A DNA stretch of 64,000 bases from Stieleria magnilauensis (GTDB lineage Bacteria; Planctomycetota; Planctomycetia; Pirellulales; Pirellulaceae), in contig CP036432.1 of assembly GCA_007753675.1 (NCBI GenBank), positions 10,697,381 through 10,761,380 of the forward strand, read 5' to 3'. Positions 56,025-64,000 of this stretch are shown piece by piece. The first letter of the stretch is position 1. Every line of letters starts with the position of its first letter. A model generated the notes under the pieces. That model saw nothing but the letters and a program-made list of their open reading frames with translations, was not told where the DNA came from and did not search any database. Made by a program: the position numbers and the translations under genes.

Positions 56025-57572
56025 ATGACTGACGAGTGCCAGCCAAACCCCGTGTTCTCTCTCCAGGATCGCGCCGCGGGCGTCTTGTTGCACGTCACGT
56101 CGCTGCCGTCACGTTACGGCATCGGCGACCTGGGGCCGCAGTCGCGGATTTGGATCGACTGGCTTCACGACGCCGGGCAATCCTGTTGGCAAGTCTTGCC
56201 GCTGGGACCGATCGGGTGTGGTTACTCCCCGTATTCGTCGCTGTCGTCGTTCGCCGGAAACTGGCTGATGATCAGTCCCGACGATCTGGTCGCCGAGGGT
56301 CTGTTGCAGGCTGACGAGCTGGCCGACGAGTCCCATTCGGCCGCGAGCGACTCGGAAACCTCCGTCGACTACGATTCCGTCATCGCGTTCAAGCAGCGGT
56401 TGCTGACGACGGTCTGGACCAACTTTCGCGGCGGCGCCGGCGACGCCGAGTTGCGACCGGCTTACGAGCAATTCTGTCTGGCTGCGTCGCACTGGCTGGA
56501 CGATTTCGCGATGTTCTGTGCGCTGCGCGATCGGCACGGCGAACACTACCTGCAATGGTCGCGCGAACTGGTCCATCGTGACGCCGACGCGTTGGCCCAA
56601 GCCGGCCGCGATCTGGCGGACGAAATCGATCAGGTTCGATTCAGCCAATTCCTGGTGTTCCGTCAGATCGCCCGATTGAAAGCCTATGCCCATGCCAAGG
56701 GTGTGCGGTTGATCGGCGACCTGCCGTTCTTTGTGTCGGCTGATTCGAGCGACGTGTGGGCCAATCCGGAAATGTTCTTGCTGGACGAGGAGCGTCGACC
56801 GCTTTTCGTCGCCGGAGTCCCGCCGGATTACTTCAGCGCCGATGGCCAGCTGTGGGGAAACCCGGTCTATGACTGGGCGGCGCTACAAGCCACCGGTTAC
56901 CGCTGGTACATCCAACGCATCCGAGCGTTGTTGACTCAAGTGGATCTGGTTCGCCTGGATCATTTCCGCGGATTCGCAGCTGCCTGGCACGTGCCCGCCG
57001 GCGCGGAGACGGCACTCAGCGGTGAGTGGGAGCTTGGTCCGGGTGCCGATTTCTTTTGCGCCCTGCAAACGGATCTGGGGGCACTTCCGTTTCTCGCCGA
57101 GGATTTGGGGTTGATCACGCCGGACGTCAACGAGCTGCGTGACCAGTTTGATCTACCGGGAACACGTGTGTTGCAGTTCGCGTTTGACGGCACGCCGGAC
57201 AATCCCTATCTGCCAGAAAACCACGTGCCCAACACCGTGGTGTACACCGGCACGCACGACAACAACACGACGCGGGGTTGGTTCGAATCGCTCACCGAGG
57301 AGGAGCAGGAAACGGTTTGCAGCGTCCTGAAGATACCCGGTCTGGACGGTGAAGCCGCTGCCGCCGAACTGCTGCGTCTGACCTGGTCGTCGACGGCGAA
57401 CCTGGCGATCGCTCCGCTGCAGGATCTGTTGGGCTTGGGCGCGGAAGCTCGCATGAACGTGCCGGGAACGACGCAGGGGAATTGGAGCTGGCGCGCGACC
57501 CCATCGATGCTGTCCGCGACGGCCTGCCAGCGGTTGCGGGATTTGACGGAAGCCTGCGATCGATTGCGTTGA
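56025..57572 (+). CDS. malQ: 4-alpha-glucanotransferase (amylomaltase, GH77)
   Basis: 515 residues from ATG 56025, with AAGGGA 8 nt upstream. The GH77 opening is AAGVLLHVTSLPSRYGIGDL and WQVLPLGPIGCGYSPYSSLS. The catalytic nucleophile Asp is in VRLDHFRGFAAAW, acid/base Glu in FLAEDLGLITPDV and the stabilising Asp in VYTGTHDNNTTRGW. It transfers alpha-1,4-glucan segments in maltodextrin and glycogen metabolism, in the cytoplasm. It is single on the plus strand, with a flavoprotein gene starting 145 bp later. Confidence 0.94.
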   Translation: MTDECQPNPVFSLQDRAAGVLLHVTSLPSRYGIGDLGPQSRIWIDWLHDAGQSCWQVLPLGPIGCGYSPYSSLSSFAGNWLMISPDDLVAEGLLQADELADESHSAASDSETSVDYDSVIAFKQRLLTTVWTNFRGGAGDAELRPAYEQFCLAASHWLDDFAMFCALRDRHGEHYLQWSRELVHRDADALAQAGRDLADEIDQVRFSQFLVFRQIARLKAYAHAKGVRLIGDLPFFVSADSSDVWANPEMFLLDEERRPLFVAGVPPDYFSADGQLWGNPVYDWAALQATGYRWYIQRIRALLTQVDLVRLDHFRGFAAAWHVPAGAETALSGEWELGPGADFFCALQTDLGALPFLAEDLGLITPDVNELRDQFDLPGTRVLQFAFDGTPDNPYLPENHVPNTVVYTGTHDNNTTRGWFESLTEEEQETVCSVLKIPGLDGEAAAAELLRLTWSSTANLAIAPLQDLLGLGAEARMNVPGTTQGNWSWRATPSMLSATACQRLRDLTEACDRLR

Positions 57573-57716
57573 CGGTGTGTCCGCTGTCGGCGACCCTTGG
57601 CGGTCCGCAGGCGCGGTTCACTATTATGCGATTGGGAAGCGAGCGCGTGCATCGTGTGAACGTGCTGCGTGCCGTCAGATCACCGATCCGCCAAGTAAGC
57701 CTGGAACACCGACAGC

Positions 57717-59240
57717 ATGAACGCACTTCTACCGCGCGACCAGCACAACGAACAACTTGAAGCGAACGTTCATCCGCCGACCTGGATCAATCCGGCACCC
57801 GAGGCTCCTTATCACTTGGTCGTCATTGGTGCCGGGACCGCCGGTCTGGTGACCGCCGCCGGAGCCGCGGGTTTGGGTGCCCGCGTGGCACTGATCGAAC
57901 GCGACCTGATGGGCGGCGATTGTTTGAACGTCGGTTGCGTTCCATCCAAGGGCGTGATCAGTTCGGCGCGGATTGCCGCCACGGTGAAGCAGGCCTCGAA
58001 CTATGGCGTCGACGTGCCCGGTGGAGCAGAAGTGGATTTTGCGGGAGTGATGCAGCGGATGCGTCGACTGCGCGCCGGCATCAGCCGTAACGATGCGGCG
58101 GACCGTTTTCGCGATCTTGGAGTGGATGTCTATTTCGGACAAGCCAGTTTCGTCGACTCCGAAACCATCGACGTCGCCGGCACCAAGCTGCAGTACAAGC
58201 GGGCGGTCATCGCGACCGGTGCCAGAGCCGCGGCGCCGCCGATCGACGGACTCGATCAAATCGACTACCTGACCAACGAGTCGGTGTTCTCGCTGACCGA
58301 GCTTCCGCGACGATTGGGAATCATCGGTGCCGGCCCGATCGGATGCGAGATGGCGCAATCATTCGCCCAGCTGGGGTCGGAGGTGCTGTTGGTCGAATCC
58401 GAGCATGGCATCCTGACCAAAGAAGATCGTGACGCGGCCGAGATCGTTCAACAAGCGATGCTGCGTGACGGGGTAAAACTGTTGTGTTGTGGTCGTCAGT
58501 TAAAGCTCCGGCAAGATGAAACAATCCGGTTGACGGTCGATTCGCACGACCAGCACTACGACGAGCCGATCGATCAGTTGCTGGTCGCCGTCGGTCGCGC
58601 ACCGAACGTGGAGCATTTGAACCTGGACGCGGTCGGTGTTGATTTTGATTCCAAAGGCGTCCGCGTGAACGATCGGCTACAGACGACCCATCCGAGGATC
58701 TACGCCGCGGGCGATGTGTGTTCGAAGTATCAATTCACGCACGCGGCCGATTTCATGGCCCGGATCGTGATCCAGAATGCCTTGTTTGCCGTCGGGCCGT
58801 TTGGCAAAAAGAAGGCCAGCGACTTGGTCATTCCGTGGGCCACTTACACGTCACCTGAAATCGCCCATGTCGGCCTGTACGGGCACGACGCCGAGCAAGC
58901 GGGAATCGAAATCGACACCTACGTCCAGCACTTCAGTGACGTCGATCGCGCGATCCTGGAAGGCGAAGAAGAAGGTTTTGTGAAAGTCCATACCAAGAAA
59001 GGCACAGGTCAAATTGTCGGGGCAACCATTGTCGCCAAGAACGCGGGCGACATGATCTCCGAGATCACGTTGGCGATGGTCAATGAAGTGGGACTGGGAA
59101 AGATCGCCAGTGTCATCCACCCTTATCCGACTCAAGCGGAAGCGATTCGCAAGTTGGGCGATCAATACAATCGAACGCGATTGACCCCGACCAGCAAAAC
59201 GGTGTTGGGCTTGTTGCGACGGTGGAACGTCGGACAGTAG
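57717..59240 (+). CDS. MerA-like pyridine nucleotide-disulfide oxidoreductase
   Basis: 507 residues. A 30-residue N-terminal extension precedes the FAD strand VVIGAGTAGLVTAAGAAGLG. The redox disulfide is GGDCLNVGCVPSK, the NAD(P)H Rossmann motif GIIGAGPIGCEMAQSF, and the FAD-binding end IYAAGDVC. The C-terminal dimer domain contains HPYPTQAEAIRKLGDQYNRT. It has neither an N-terminal metal-binding domain nor the C-terminal Cys-Cys pair of mercuric reductase, so mercury reduction is unlikely. A generic thiol/quinone oxidoreductase is more probable. Confidence 0.87.
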   Translation: MNALLPRDQHNEQLEANVHPPTWINPAPEAPYHLVVIGAGTAGLVTAAGAAGLGARVALIERDLMGGDCLNVGCVPSKGVISSARIAATVKQASNYGVDVPGGAEVDFAGVMQRMRRLRAGISRNDAADRFRDLGVDVYFGQASFVDSETIDVAGTKLQYKRAVIATGARAAAPPIDGLDQIDYLTNESVFSLTELPRRLGIIGAGPIGCEMAQSFAQLGSEVLLVESEHGILTKEDRDAAEIVQQAMLRDGVKLLCCGRQLKLRQDETIRLTVDSHDQHYDEPIDQLLVAVGRAPNVEHLNLDAVGVDFDSKGVRVNDRLQTTHPRIYAAGDVCSKYQFTHAADFMARIVIQNALFAVGPFGKKKASDLVIPWATYTSPEIAHVGLYGHDAEQAGIEIDTYVQHFSDVDRAILEGEEEGFVKVHTKKGTGQIVGATIVAKNAGDMISEITLAMVNEVGLGKIASVIHPYPTQAEAIRKLGDQYNRTRLTPTSKTVLGLLRRWNVGQ

Positions 59241-59367
59241 CACACGCCCGGCCGGCGAACCGTGAATCGCAACCAGCGATTAGCGTGCACACTGAGATGG
59301 CGAACAAGGTGACGAACGCGAGCAGCAGACGGATGGAGAAACGCTGGGGATCCGCTTCGGGGTGAAA

Positions 59368-61068
59368 TTACGCGGCGCGGGCCGTGGTCGTTTGGCGTTG
59401 GGGGAAATCGTTTCGAGATTCACAGACGAGCCATTGCATCGGGCCGCCGCGGCGTTCGCCGATCACTTGGGCTTGCCGTGGTTCGCTCAAGTTGGCCAAC
59501 TCGGGAAGCGACCAATGTTGGGGACGTTGGTCGTCCAACACCGCATCGATCACGGTCACGTGATGCGTGCTGGCAAACTGATCGTACAATCGTTCGCAGA
59601 TCCCCGCTCGAAACATCTCGTGCGTTTCGATGATGAAGTCGGAATCGGCGAAGGCTTCCGCCGCATGATCGTTGACCAACAAGTCCGCTTCGCCGCCTTC
59701 GATGTCACAGATCACCAAGCCGCGTTTTCCATACAGGTCGCCGAACATGCACTCGGCTTGGATTGCCACGCGATCGGCCACACCGTTGGCGGCGGCCATC
59801 TCGGCGATCGCGGCACGGGCTTCGCGTTGCAATTCATAGGCGATTACTTTCGCGTCCGTCCAACGCAGCGCACAACCGATCGCATAGTACCCTTCGGCGC
59901 CGCCGACATCGACGATCACCGGGTAGTCTTTACTGAGCAAGCGTTCGAGAATCGGTTGCAATTCGGCTTCGTAGGTTCCCAACAACTTCGGTGCGAGCGT
60001 GCTGCCGTGTGAATAGGCTTCGGGATAACACAGTCCGGCAAACGGGCCGCGTCGAACCGTCATTTCACTGGCAAATTGCATCACCATTTCACGGTCGCGT
60101 GTTTGGAGCATCGCGCGTCGCGATTGCCGCTCGGCTTCCGCCCGTTGACGACGCTGCTGACGCAACCCGCGACGGTGGTTTCGATAAGCCGCGATTGGAC
60201 CGCGTTGGTACCAGCGACGTTTCTTTTGCGGACGATCGGGAAGTTCGAATCCGGCATCGCGAACGACTTCCGCGACCGCCCAAAACTCATCGGCATAGGG
60301 ATGCGGACGCGATGTCTGCCAAGGTTTCAGACCCTGGCCGGTGAAATGAATGATGTGCGGATCCGTCGTCGGCAGCGGCAACGACGAGGGACCGGCAAAG
60401 AAGCGGTGCGTGACGTTGTATTCCGGTGCCAATCGGGTCCAGCCGTCGGCAAACTGCACGGCCAAGATATCCTGGTCGGGATAGACCCAGCGATCGGGAT
60501 CTTTCATCACCCTGTCCAACATCGTTTCGCTGGTCCGGTTGCTGCGCCACGTGGACAGGTCGATCGCCAACACGCCGCTGTTGAGGTAGGCCGAATCGCG
60601 CGACAAACCGAGTCGCTGGACGGCCGGGTGGGCTTCGGGAACGGCGGCCAATCCGGACTGCCCCAAGTCGAGCTGGAAGAGTTCGTCCAGCGGCCGGCGC
60701 ACCAGCGTGTCCCCGTCCAAGTAGAGCACGCGATCGATGTCGGCCGGCAGAATCTGGGGCAGAGCGAGACGAAACAGGACAGAGACGTCCCAGCTGGAAT
60801 GTTCGGCGAACTGGCGGGGAAAGTCGTCGCCGACGCGATGGAAGTCCACCGATGCACCCTTCGCGTTGATCAATCGTCGCATCTTGGCTTGATCGATGTC
60901 GTCTAGATCGCCGTCATGCACGATGTGAAACGCACTGGGTGGAAACACACTGGGCTGTGTCTGAGACTCGATGACCGACAGCATGCTCACCAAGGCGAAC
61001 GGGATGTAGTCACGGTTGATCGTGTAAACAAACCGGAGCGATTCGCTTGGGGTCCGCTGGCAATCCAT
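59368..61068 (-). CDS. GT8 glycosyltransferase fused to a class-I methyltransferase
   Basis: 566 residues from ATG 61068 (MDCQRTPSESLRFVYTINRD). Residues about 1-270 are a GT8 domain: the metal-binding DGD at about 118-120 (VLYLDGDTLVRRP), AYLNSGVLAIDL, HFTGQGLKPWQTS. A basic linker (about 275-340) is followed by a FkbM-like SAM-dependent methyltransferase with the cofactor loop IVDVGGAEGYYAIGCA and VICDIEGGEADLL. One protein could add and methylate a sugar. It is convergent with the MerA-like gene. No clear ribosome-binding site was seen. Confidence 0.82.
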   Translation of the reverse strand: MDCQRTPSESLRFVYTINRDYIPFALVSMLSVIESQTQPSVFPPSAFHIVHDGDLDDIDQAKMRRLINAKGASVDFHRVGDDFPRQFAEHSSWDVSVLFRLALPQILPADIDRVLYLDGDTLVRRPLDELFQLDLGQSGLAAVPEAHPAVQRLGLSRDSAYLNSGVLAIDLSTWRSNRTSETMLDRVMKDPDRWVYPDQDILAVQFADGWTRLAPEYNVTHRFFAGPSSLPLPTTDPHIIHFTGQGLKPWQTSRPHPYADEFWAVAEVVRDAGFELPDRPQKKRRWYQRGPIAAYRNHRRGLRQQRRQRAEAERQSRRAMLQTRDREMVMQFASEMTVRRGPFAGLCYPEAYSHGSTLAPKLLGTYEAELQPILERLLSKDYPVIVDVGGAEGYYAIGCALRWTDAKVIAYELQREARAAIAEMAAANGVADRVAIQAECMFGDLYGKRGLVICDIEGGEADLLVNDHAAEAFADSDFIIETHEMFRAGICERLYDQFASTHHVTVIDAVLDDQRPQHWSLPELANLSEPRQAQVIGERRGGPMQWLVCESRNDFPQRQTTTARAA

Positions 61069-61141
61069 TGGCGGGCTTTGTGTCGGGGTGATGGGGTGTG
61101 GGTGGGTTGCGGATAACAAATGCGCCCAGCGGGCGGCAAGA

Positions 61142-63280
61142 TCACTTCAAATTTGCTTTCAAGAAGGCCCACAAGTCGGCGTACTGGTCAATCTGCTTGC
61201 TGACCGGCGTGCCCGCCCCGTGTCCGGCTCGGGTTTCGATGCGGATCAACGTGGGATGATCACAACCCTGGGCGGCTTGCAGTGCCGCGGCGAACTTGAA
61301 ACTGTGACCGGGGACGACGCGGTCGTCACGATCGGCGGTGGTGATCAACGTTGCCGGATAACAGGTGCCCGGTTTCAGATTGTGGAGCGGTGAATAAGAC
61401 AACAGGTTTTCGATCTGGTCCGCCTCGTCGCTGCTGCCATACTCGGTGACCCAGGCCCATCCGATCGTGAACTTGTGGTAACGGAGCATGTCCAGCACGC
61501 CGACGGCCGGCAAGCAGGCACCGAACAAGTCTGGCCGCTGAGTCATCACGGCGCCGACCAGTAAACCGCCGTTGCTGCCGCCGCGAATCCCCAATCGACT
61601 GCTGGTCGTGTATCCGGCGTCGATCAAATGTTCGGCCGAGGCGATGAAATCATCGAAGACGTTTTGCTTGTTCAGCCGCATGCCCGATTCGTGCCACTCG
61701 CGTCCGTATTCTCCGCCGCCGCGCAGGTTCGCCACCGCGTAGATGCCTCCGGCGTCGACCCAAGCCGCATTGGCCGGCGAGAACAGGGGCGTCAGCGACA
61801 CGTTGAAACCGCCGTAGGCGTACAGCAGCGTCTGATTGGTTCCGTCCAGTTTGCTGTCTTTGCGGCGGGTGATGATGATTGGAATCTTCGTGCCGTCTTT
61901 ACTTTCGCAGAACACCTGCTCGGTGATGAACGCATCCAGGTCCATGTCGATTTCGCTTTGCCGCCACAGCGACGTCGCTTTGTCGGGCGACGATTCGGTC
62001 AAGTCGACTCGATAGATCGCCCCCGGTGTGACGTAATTGGTGAAGCGAAAGAACGTTTCGGTGGCGTCTTGGCGACCGCCGAACCCGCTGACGGTTCCGA
62101 CACCGGGCAGATCAAAATCGCCGATCGGTGATCCGTCGACCCCGTACCGGCTGACGTGGCTGCGTGCATCGCGGAGGGCATCGACGTAAAACGTTTCGCC
62201 GAACAAGCTCACCGATTCGATCACGTCACTCGACTCGCCGATCACCTGTTTCCAGTGCTCGCGTTCCGGCGACGTGACATCGACGGCGATCACGCGTCGC
62301 CGCGGGGCCTGGTGATCGGTCAAGAAGTACATCGTGTCACCGACCGAGGCGATGAAATCGTATTCGAAGTCGAACCCGGTGATCAGCGGGGTGACTTCTG
62401 AATCCGGATCGCGGAGATCTTTGACGAAGATTTGCGCTTTCGGCTCGCTGCCTTTCCAGTTTTGGATCACCAGGTATCGCCCGTCATCGGTGACGACGGG
62501 AGAGAAACCCCATTTGGGATGATCGGGCCGCTGCAGGATCAACGGGTCTTCGCTCTGGTCGGTCCCCAGGCGATGAAAGTGCAATCGTTGGTTTTCGTTC
62601 GTGCCGGTCAGTTCGGATCCGGCATTGGGTTCGTCGTAACGGGCGTAGAAGAAACCGCTGTTGTCGGGCAACCAGGCGACCGAGCTGAACTTGACCCAAT
62701 CGATCACATCGTCCAGGTCGTTGCCGGTCGCGACATCACGGACTTTCCAGGTCCGCCAATCGCTGCCCCCGTCGGCCAATCCATACGCGACCAGGGATCC
62801 GTCACGGGTGATCACCGTTCCCGCCAGCGCGACCGTGCCGTCGTCACTGAGTTTGTTCGGATCGATCAACACCTGGCGTTCAGCCGAGAGCGAATCGGCC
62901 TTGTAGAGAACGCTTTGGTTTTGCAGCCCGTCGTTGTGGGAATAGAAGTAGCGATCGCCGCGACGACGGGGAATGGTGTAGCGTTCGTAGTTCCACAATT
63001 TCTCCAGCCGTTGCCGCATCGCTTCGCGTTGCGGCAGCGATTTCAGGTACGCCTGCGTGACTTCGTTTTGTGCCGTGACCCAGGCTTCGGTTTCCGCACT
63101 CTCGGTGTCTTCGAGCCAGCGATAGGGATCGGCCACCTCGATGCCGTGATAGGAATCGCGGACATCGGACTGTTGGGTGACGGGGTATTTCAGCGTGGTG
63201 GGTGTGACTTGTGCGTTCAAAGTGGAAACAGCAACTAACAGCAAGGTGATGGACGTGATCGCTCGCGTGGGATGATTCAT
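61142..63280 (-). CDS. Prolyl oligopeptidase family serine peptidase (S9A)
   Basis: 712 residues. The N-terminus MNHPTRAITSITLLLVAVST is a signal peptide, so the enzyme is exported. Residues about 30-430 form the beta-propeller, beginning RDSYHGIEVADPYRWLEDTE. The hydrolase domain holds YAYGGFNVSLTPLFSP, the nucleophile Ser in RGGSNGGLLVGA, Asp in TADRDDRVVPGHS and His in ETRAGHGAGTP. It cuts short peptides after proline in the periplasm. The gene stands alone, divergent from the ComEC-like gene. Confidence 0.93.
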   Translation of the reverse strand: MNHPTRAITSITLLLVAVSTLNAQVTPTTLKYPVTQQSDVRDSYHGIEVADPYRWLEDTESAETEAWVTAQNEVTQAYLKSLPQREAMRQRLEKLWNYERYTIPRRRGDRYFYSHNDGLQNQSVLYKADSLSAERQVLIDPNKLSDDGTVALAGTVITRDGSLVAYGLADGGSDWRTWKVRDVATGNDLDDVIDWVKFSSVAWLPDNSGFFYARYDEPNAGSELTGTNENQRLHFHRLGTDQSEDPLILQRPDHPKWGFSPVVTDDGRYLVIQNWKGSEPKAQIFVKDLRDPDSEVTPLITGFDFEYDFIASVGDTMYFLTDHQAPRRRVIAVDVTSPEREHWKQVIGESSDVIESVSLFGETFYVDALRDARSHVSRYGVDGSPIGDFDLPGVGTVSGFGGRQDATETFFRFTNYVTPGAIYRVDLTESSPDKATSLWRQSEIDMDLDAFITEQVFCESKDGTKIPIIITRRKDSKLDGTNQTLLYAYGGFNVSLTPLFSPANAAWVDAGGIYAVANLRGGGEYGREWHESGMRLNKQNVFDDFIASAEHLIDAGYTTSSRLGIRGGSNGGLLVGAVMTQRPDLFGACLPAVGVLDMLRYHKFTIGWAWVTEYGSSDEADQIENLLSYSPLHNLKPGTCYPATLITTADRDDRVVPGHSFKFAAALQAAQGCDHPTLIRIETRAGHGAGTPVSKQIDQYADLWAFLKANLK

Positions 63281-63413
63281 GGCGGTGGATGGCCCGAGTG
63301 GAGTGGCGTGGCGATGTAAAGTTTTTCACGGGGGGTGTCGGACTACTTCATTACCGGTCGCGACTTGCCTATTCTAACGGTTTTGGCAAGCACGCTAATG
63401 GGAGCGAATCGGG

Positions 63414-64000
63414 GTGGAAGCGGCTTGGAGGCGACGATTGCTGCGGGGACGATTGCTGCTGCGCCAGCGGTTGGAGCGGGACGTGTTCGAGCCCCGCGGG
63501 CGCGTGGTGTCGAGCCTTCATCGGTTTCCGTTTGTCGTCGCCAGCTTCTTTGCAACGCTCGGTGTGATCTGCGATGCGTGGTGGTACGAAACGTTCTGGA
63601 CCAGCGTGACACGTTGGTTGTTGATCGGCGTGGTCGCGGGGTTGCTGCCGGAACTGGTTCATCGTGTGTTCCGACCGTCGCGGCCCGGTGTCAAGGGTTT
63701 GGCGAGAGTGATCACCTGGGCCTGCAACGCGGTTTTGTGGACGAGCTGCTTTGGAACCTTGCACGCGTGGAGCGAAGCTTCGTTTCGCAGCGCGTCGATC
63801 CTTCCCTTGGTCGATCAATCCGCGCAGCCGATCGTCGTTCGGGGAATGTTGGATCGAACGGTCTCGTTGCGGCGAAACCCCGTTTCCTTTGGCCGCCGCG
63901 GCGCGGACGAATCTCCCTGGCAAAGTCAACTGACCGTCGACCTGCAGCAGCGGCGTGTCGAAGACGGGTTTGAGGCCACTGACGGCAAGGTGTTGGTTTA
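63414..64000 (+). CDS. ComEC/Rec2-like protein, N-terminal part (runs off right edge)
   Basis: At least 195 residues, open to the right edge, starting at GTG 63414 with GGGAG about 9 nt upstream; an in-frame stop at 63396 limits the start. Basic N-terminus, then two or three hydrophobic helices (FPFVVASFFATLGVICDAWW; WLLIGVVAGLLPELV; ITWACNAVLWTSCFGTLHAW), then a DUF4131-like beta domain (IVVRGMLDRTVSLRRNP; WQSQLTVDLQQRRV). This is the N-terminal half of ComEC, the inner-membrane DNA-uptake channel, or of related metallo-hydrolase membrane proteins. An overlapping plus-strand frame, 63335-63973, is a shadow. Confidence 0.7.
   Translation, partial: MEAAWRRRLLRGRLLLRQRLERDVFEPRGRVVSSLHRFPFVVASFFATLGVICDAWWYETFWTSVTRWLLIGVVAGLLPELVHRVFRPSRPGVKGLARVITWACNAVLWTSCFGTLHAWSEASFRSASILPLVDQSAQPIVVRGMLDRTVSLRRNPVSFGRRGADESPWQSQLTVDLQQRRVEDGFEATDGKVLV

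Noticed and set aside
63335-63973. Plus-strand frame of 212 codons at the right end
   Set aside because: The frame starting at 63414 in another phase has ComEC-like membrane helices and a DUF4131-like domain and stays open to the edge; this one has no family sequence.

Overview
The window is GC-rich bacterial chromosome from a planctomycete, most likely of the Pirellulaceae (Rhodopirellula-type). The evidence is a paired PSCyt1/DUF1592-DUF1588-DUF1585 cytochrome protein with a DUF1552 Tat protein, a LEPR-XLL N-terminus on a giant secreted protein, several sulfotransferase and glycosyltransferase genes, and long intergenic spaces filled with dispersed short repeats. No rRNA, tRNA, CRISPR array or prophage was recognised. 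Both outermost genes are cut by the window edges.

Layout. 1-4.6 kb: an edge-truncated FAD oxidoreductase and a SWIM/SNF2 helicase. 4.8-13.2 kb: surface-glycan genes (GT4, GT2, a 1264-residue DUF4347/CBM60/Calx-beta/lectin/PQQ-dehydrogenase protein, a sulfotransferase, GT2). 13.2-13.8 kb: repeat cluster 1. 14.7-19.2 kb: a three-gene phosphorelay operon whose hybrid kinase carries an ethylene-receptor-like membrane sensor, with a sigma-54 response regulator and an Hpt protein. 19.5-29.9 kb: membrane and stress genes, including two MscS channels, a Pmp3-like peptide, an acidic lipoprotein, a tight five-gene CsbD/holin/anchor operon, a UbiB-type kinase and a DUF2383 protein. 30.2-32.9 kb: a DUF3365 haem protein, a hemerythrin, an acetoin-utilisation/HDAC-type deacetylase and DUF1579.

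33.1-36.2 kb is the most unusual part. A gene with a ribosomal-L9-C-like domain and an IS200-like HUH (RAYT-type) transposase gene lie among three clusters of one 13-bp imperfect palindrome, GGGGTCTGTCCCC, which is also tandemly arrayed 20 kb away in cluster 1. I read this as a candidate REP/RAYT system. Immediately beyond it lie a UdgX-type uracil-DNA glycosylase fusion with its radical-SAM partner, and an IS4-family insertion sequence.

41-49.4 kb: a sigma-54 two-component pair, divergent from a SulP-carbonic anhydrase fusion and a Na+/H+ antiporter-TrkA-EIIA fusion. A near-consensus -24/-12 site lies in front of the SulP gene, which suggests a sigma-54-controlled bicarbonate/sodium module. 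csrA and an 18-bp tandem array follow. 50-64 kb: a glycosyltransferase, the planctomycete cytochrome/DUF1552 pair, a 4-alpha-glucanotransferase, a MerA-like flavoprotein, a GT8-methyltransferase fusion, a prolyl oligopeptidase and the start of a ComEC-like gene.

Family names were assigned by reading motifs, not by database search. Start codons were chosen from ribosome-binding sites and expected family N-termini, and are noted where ambiguous.
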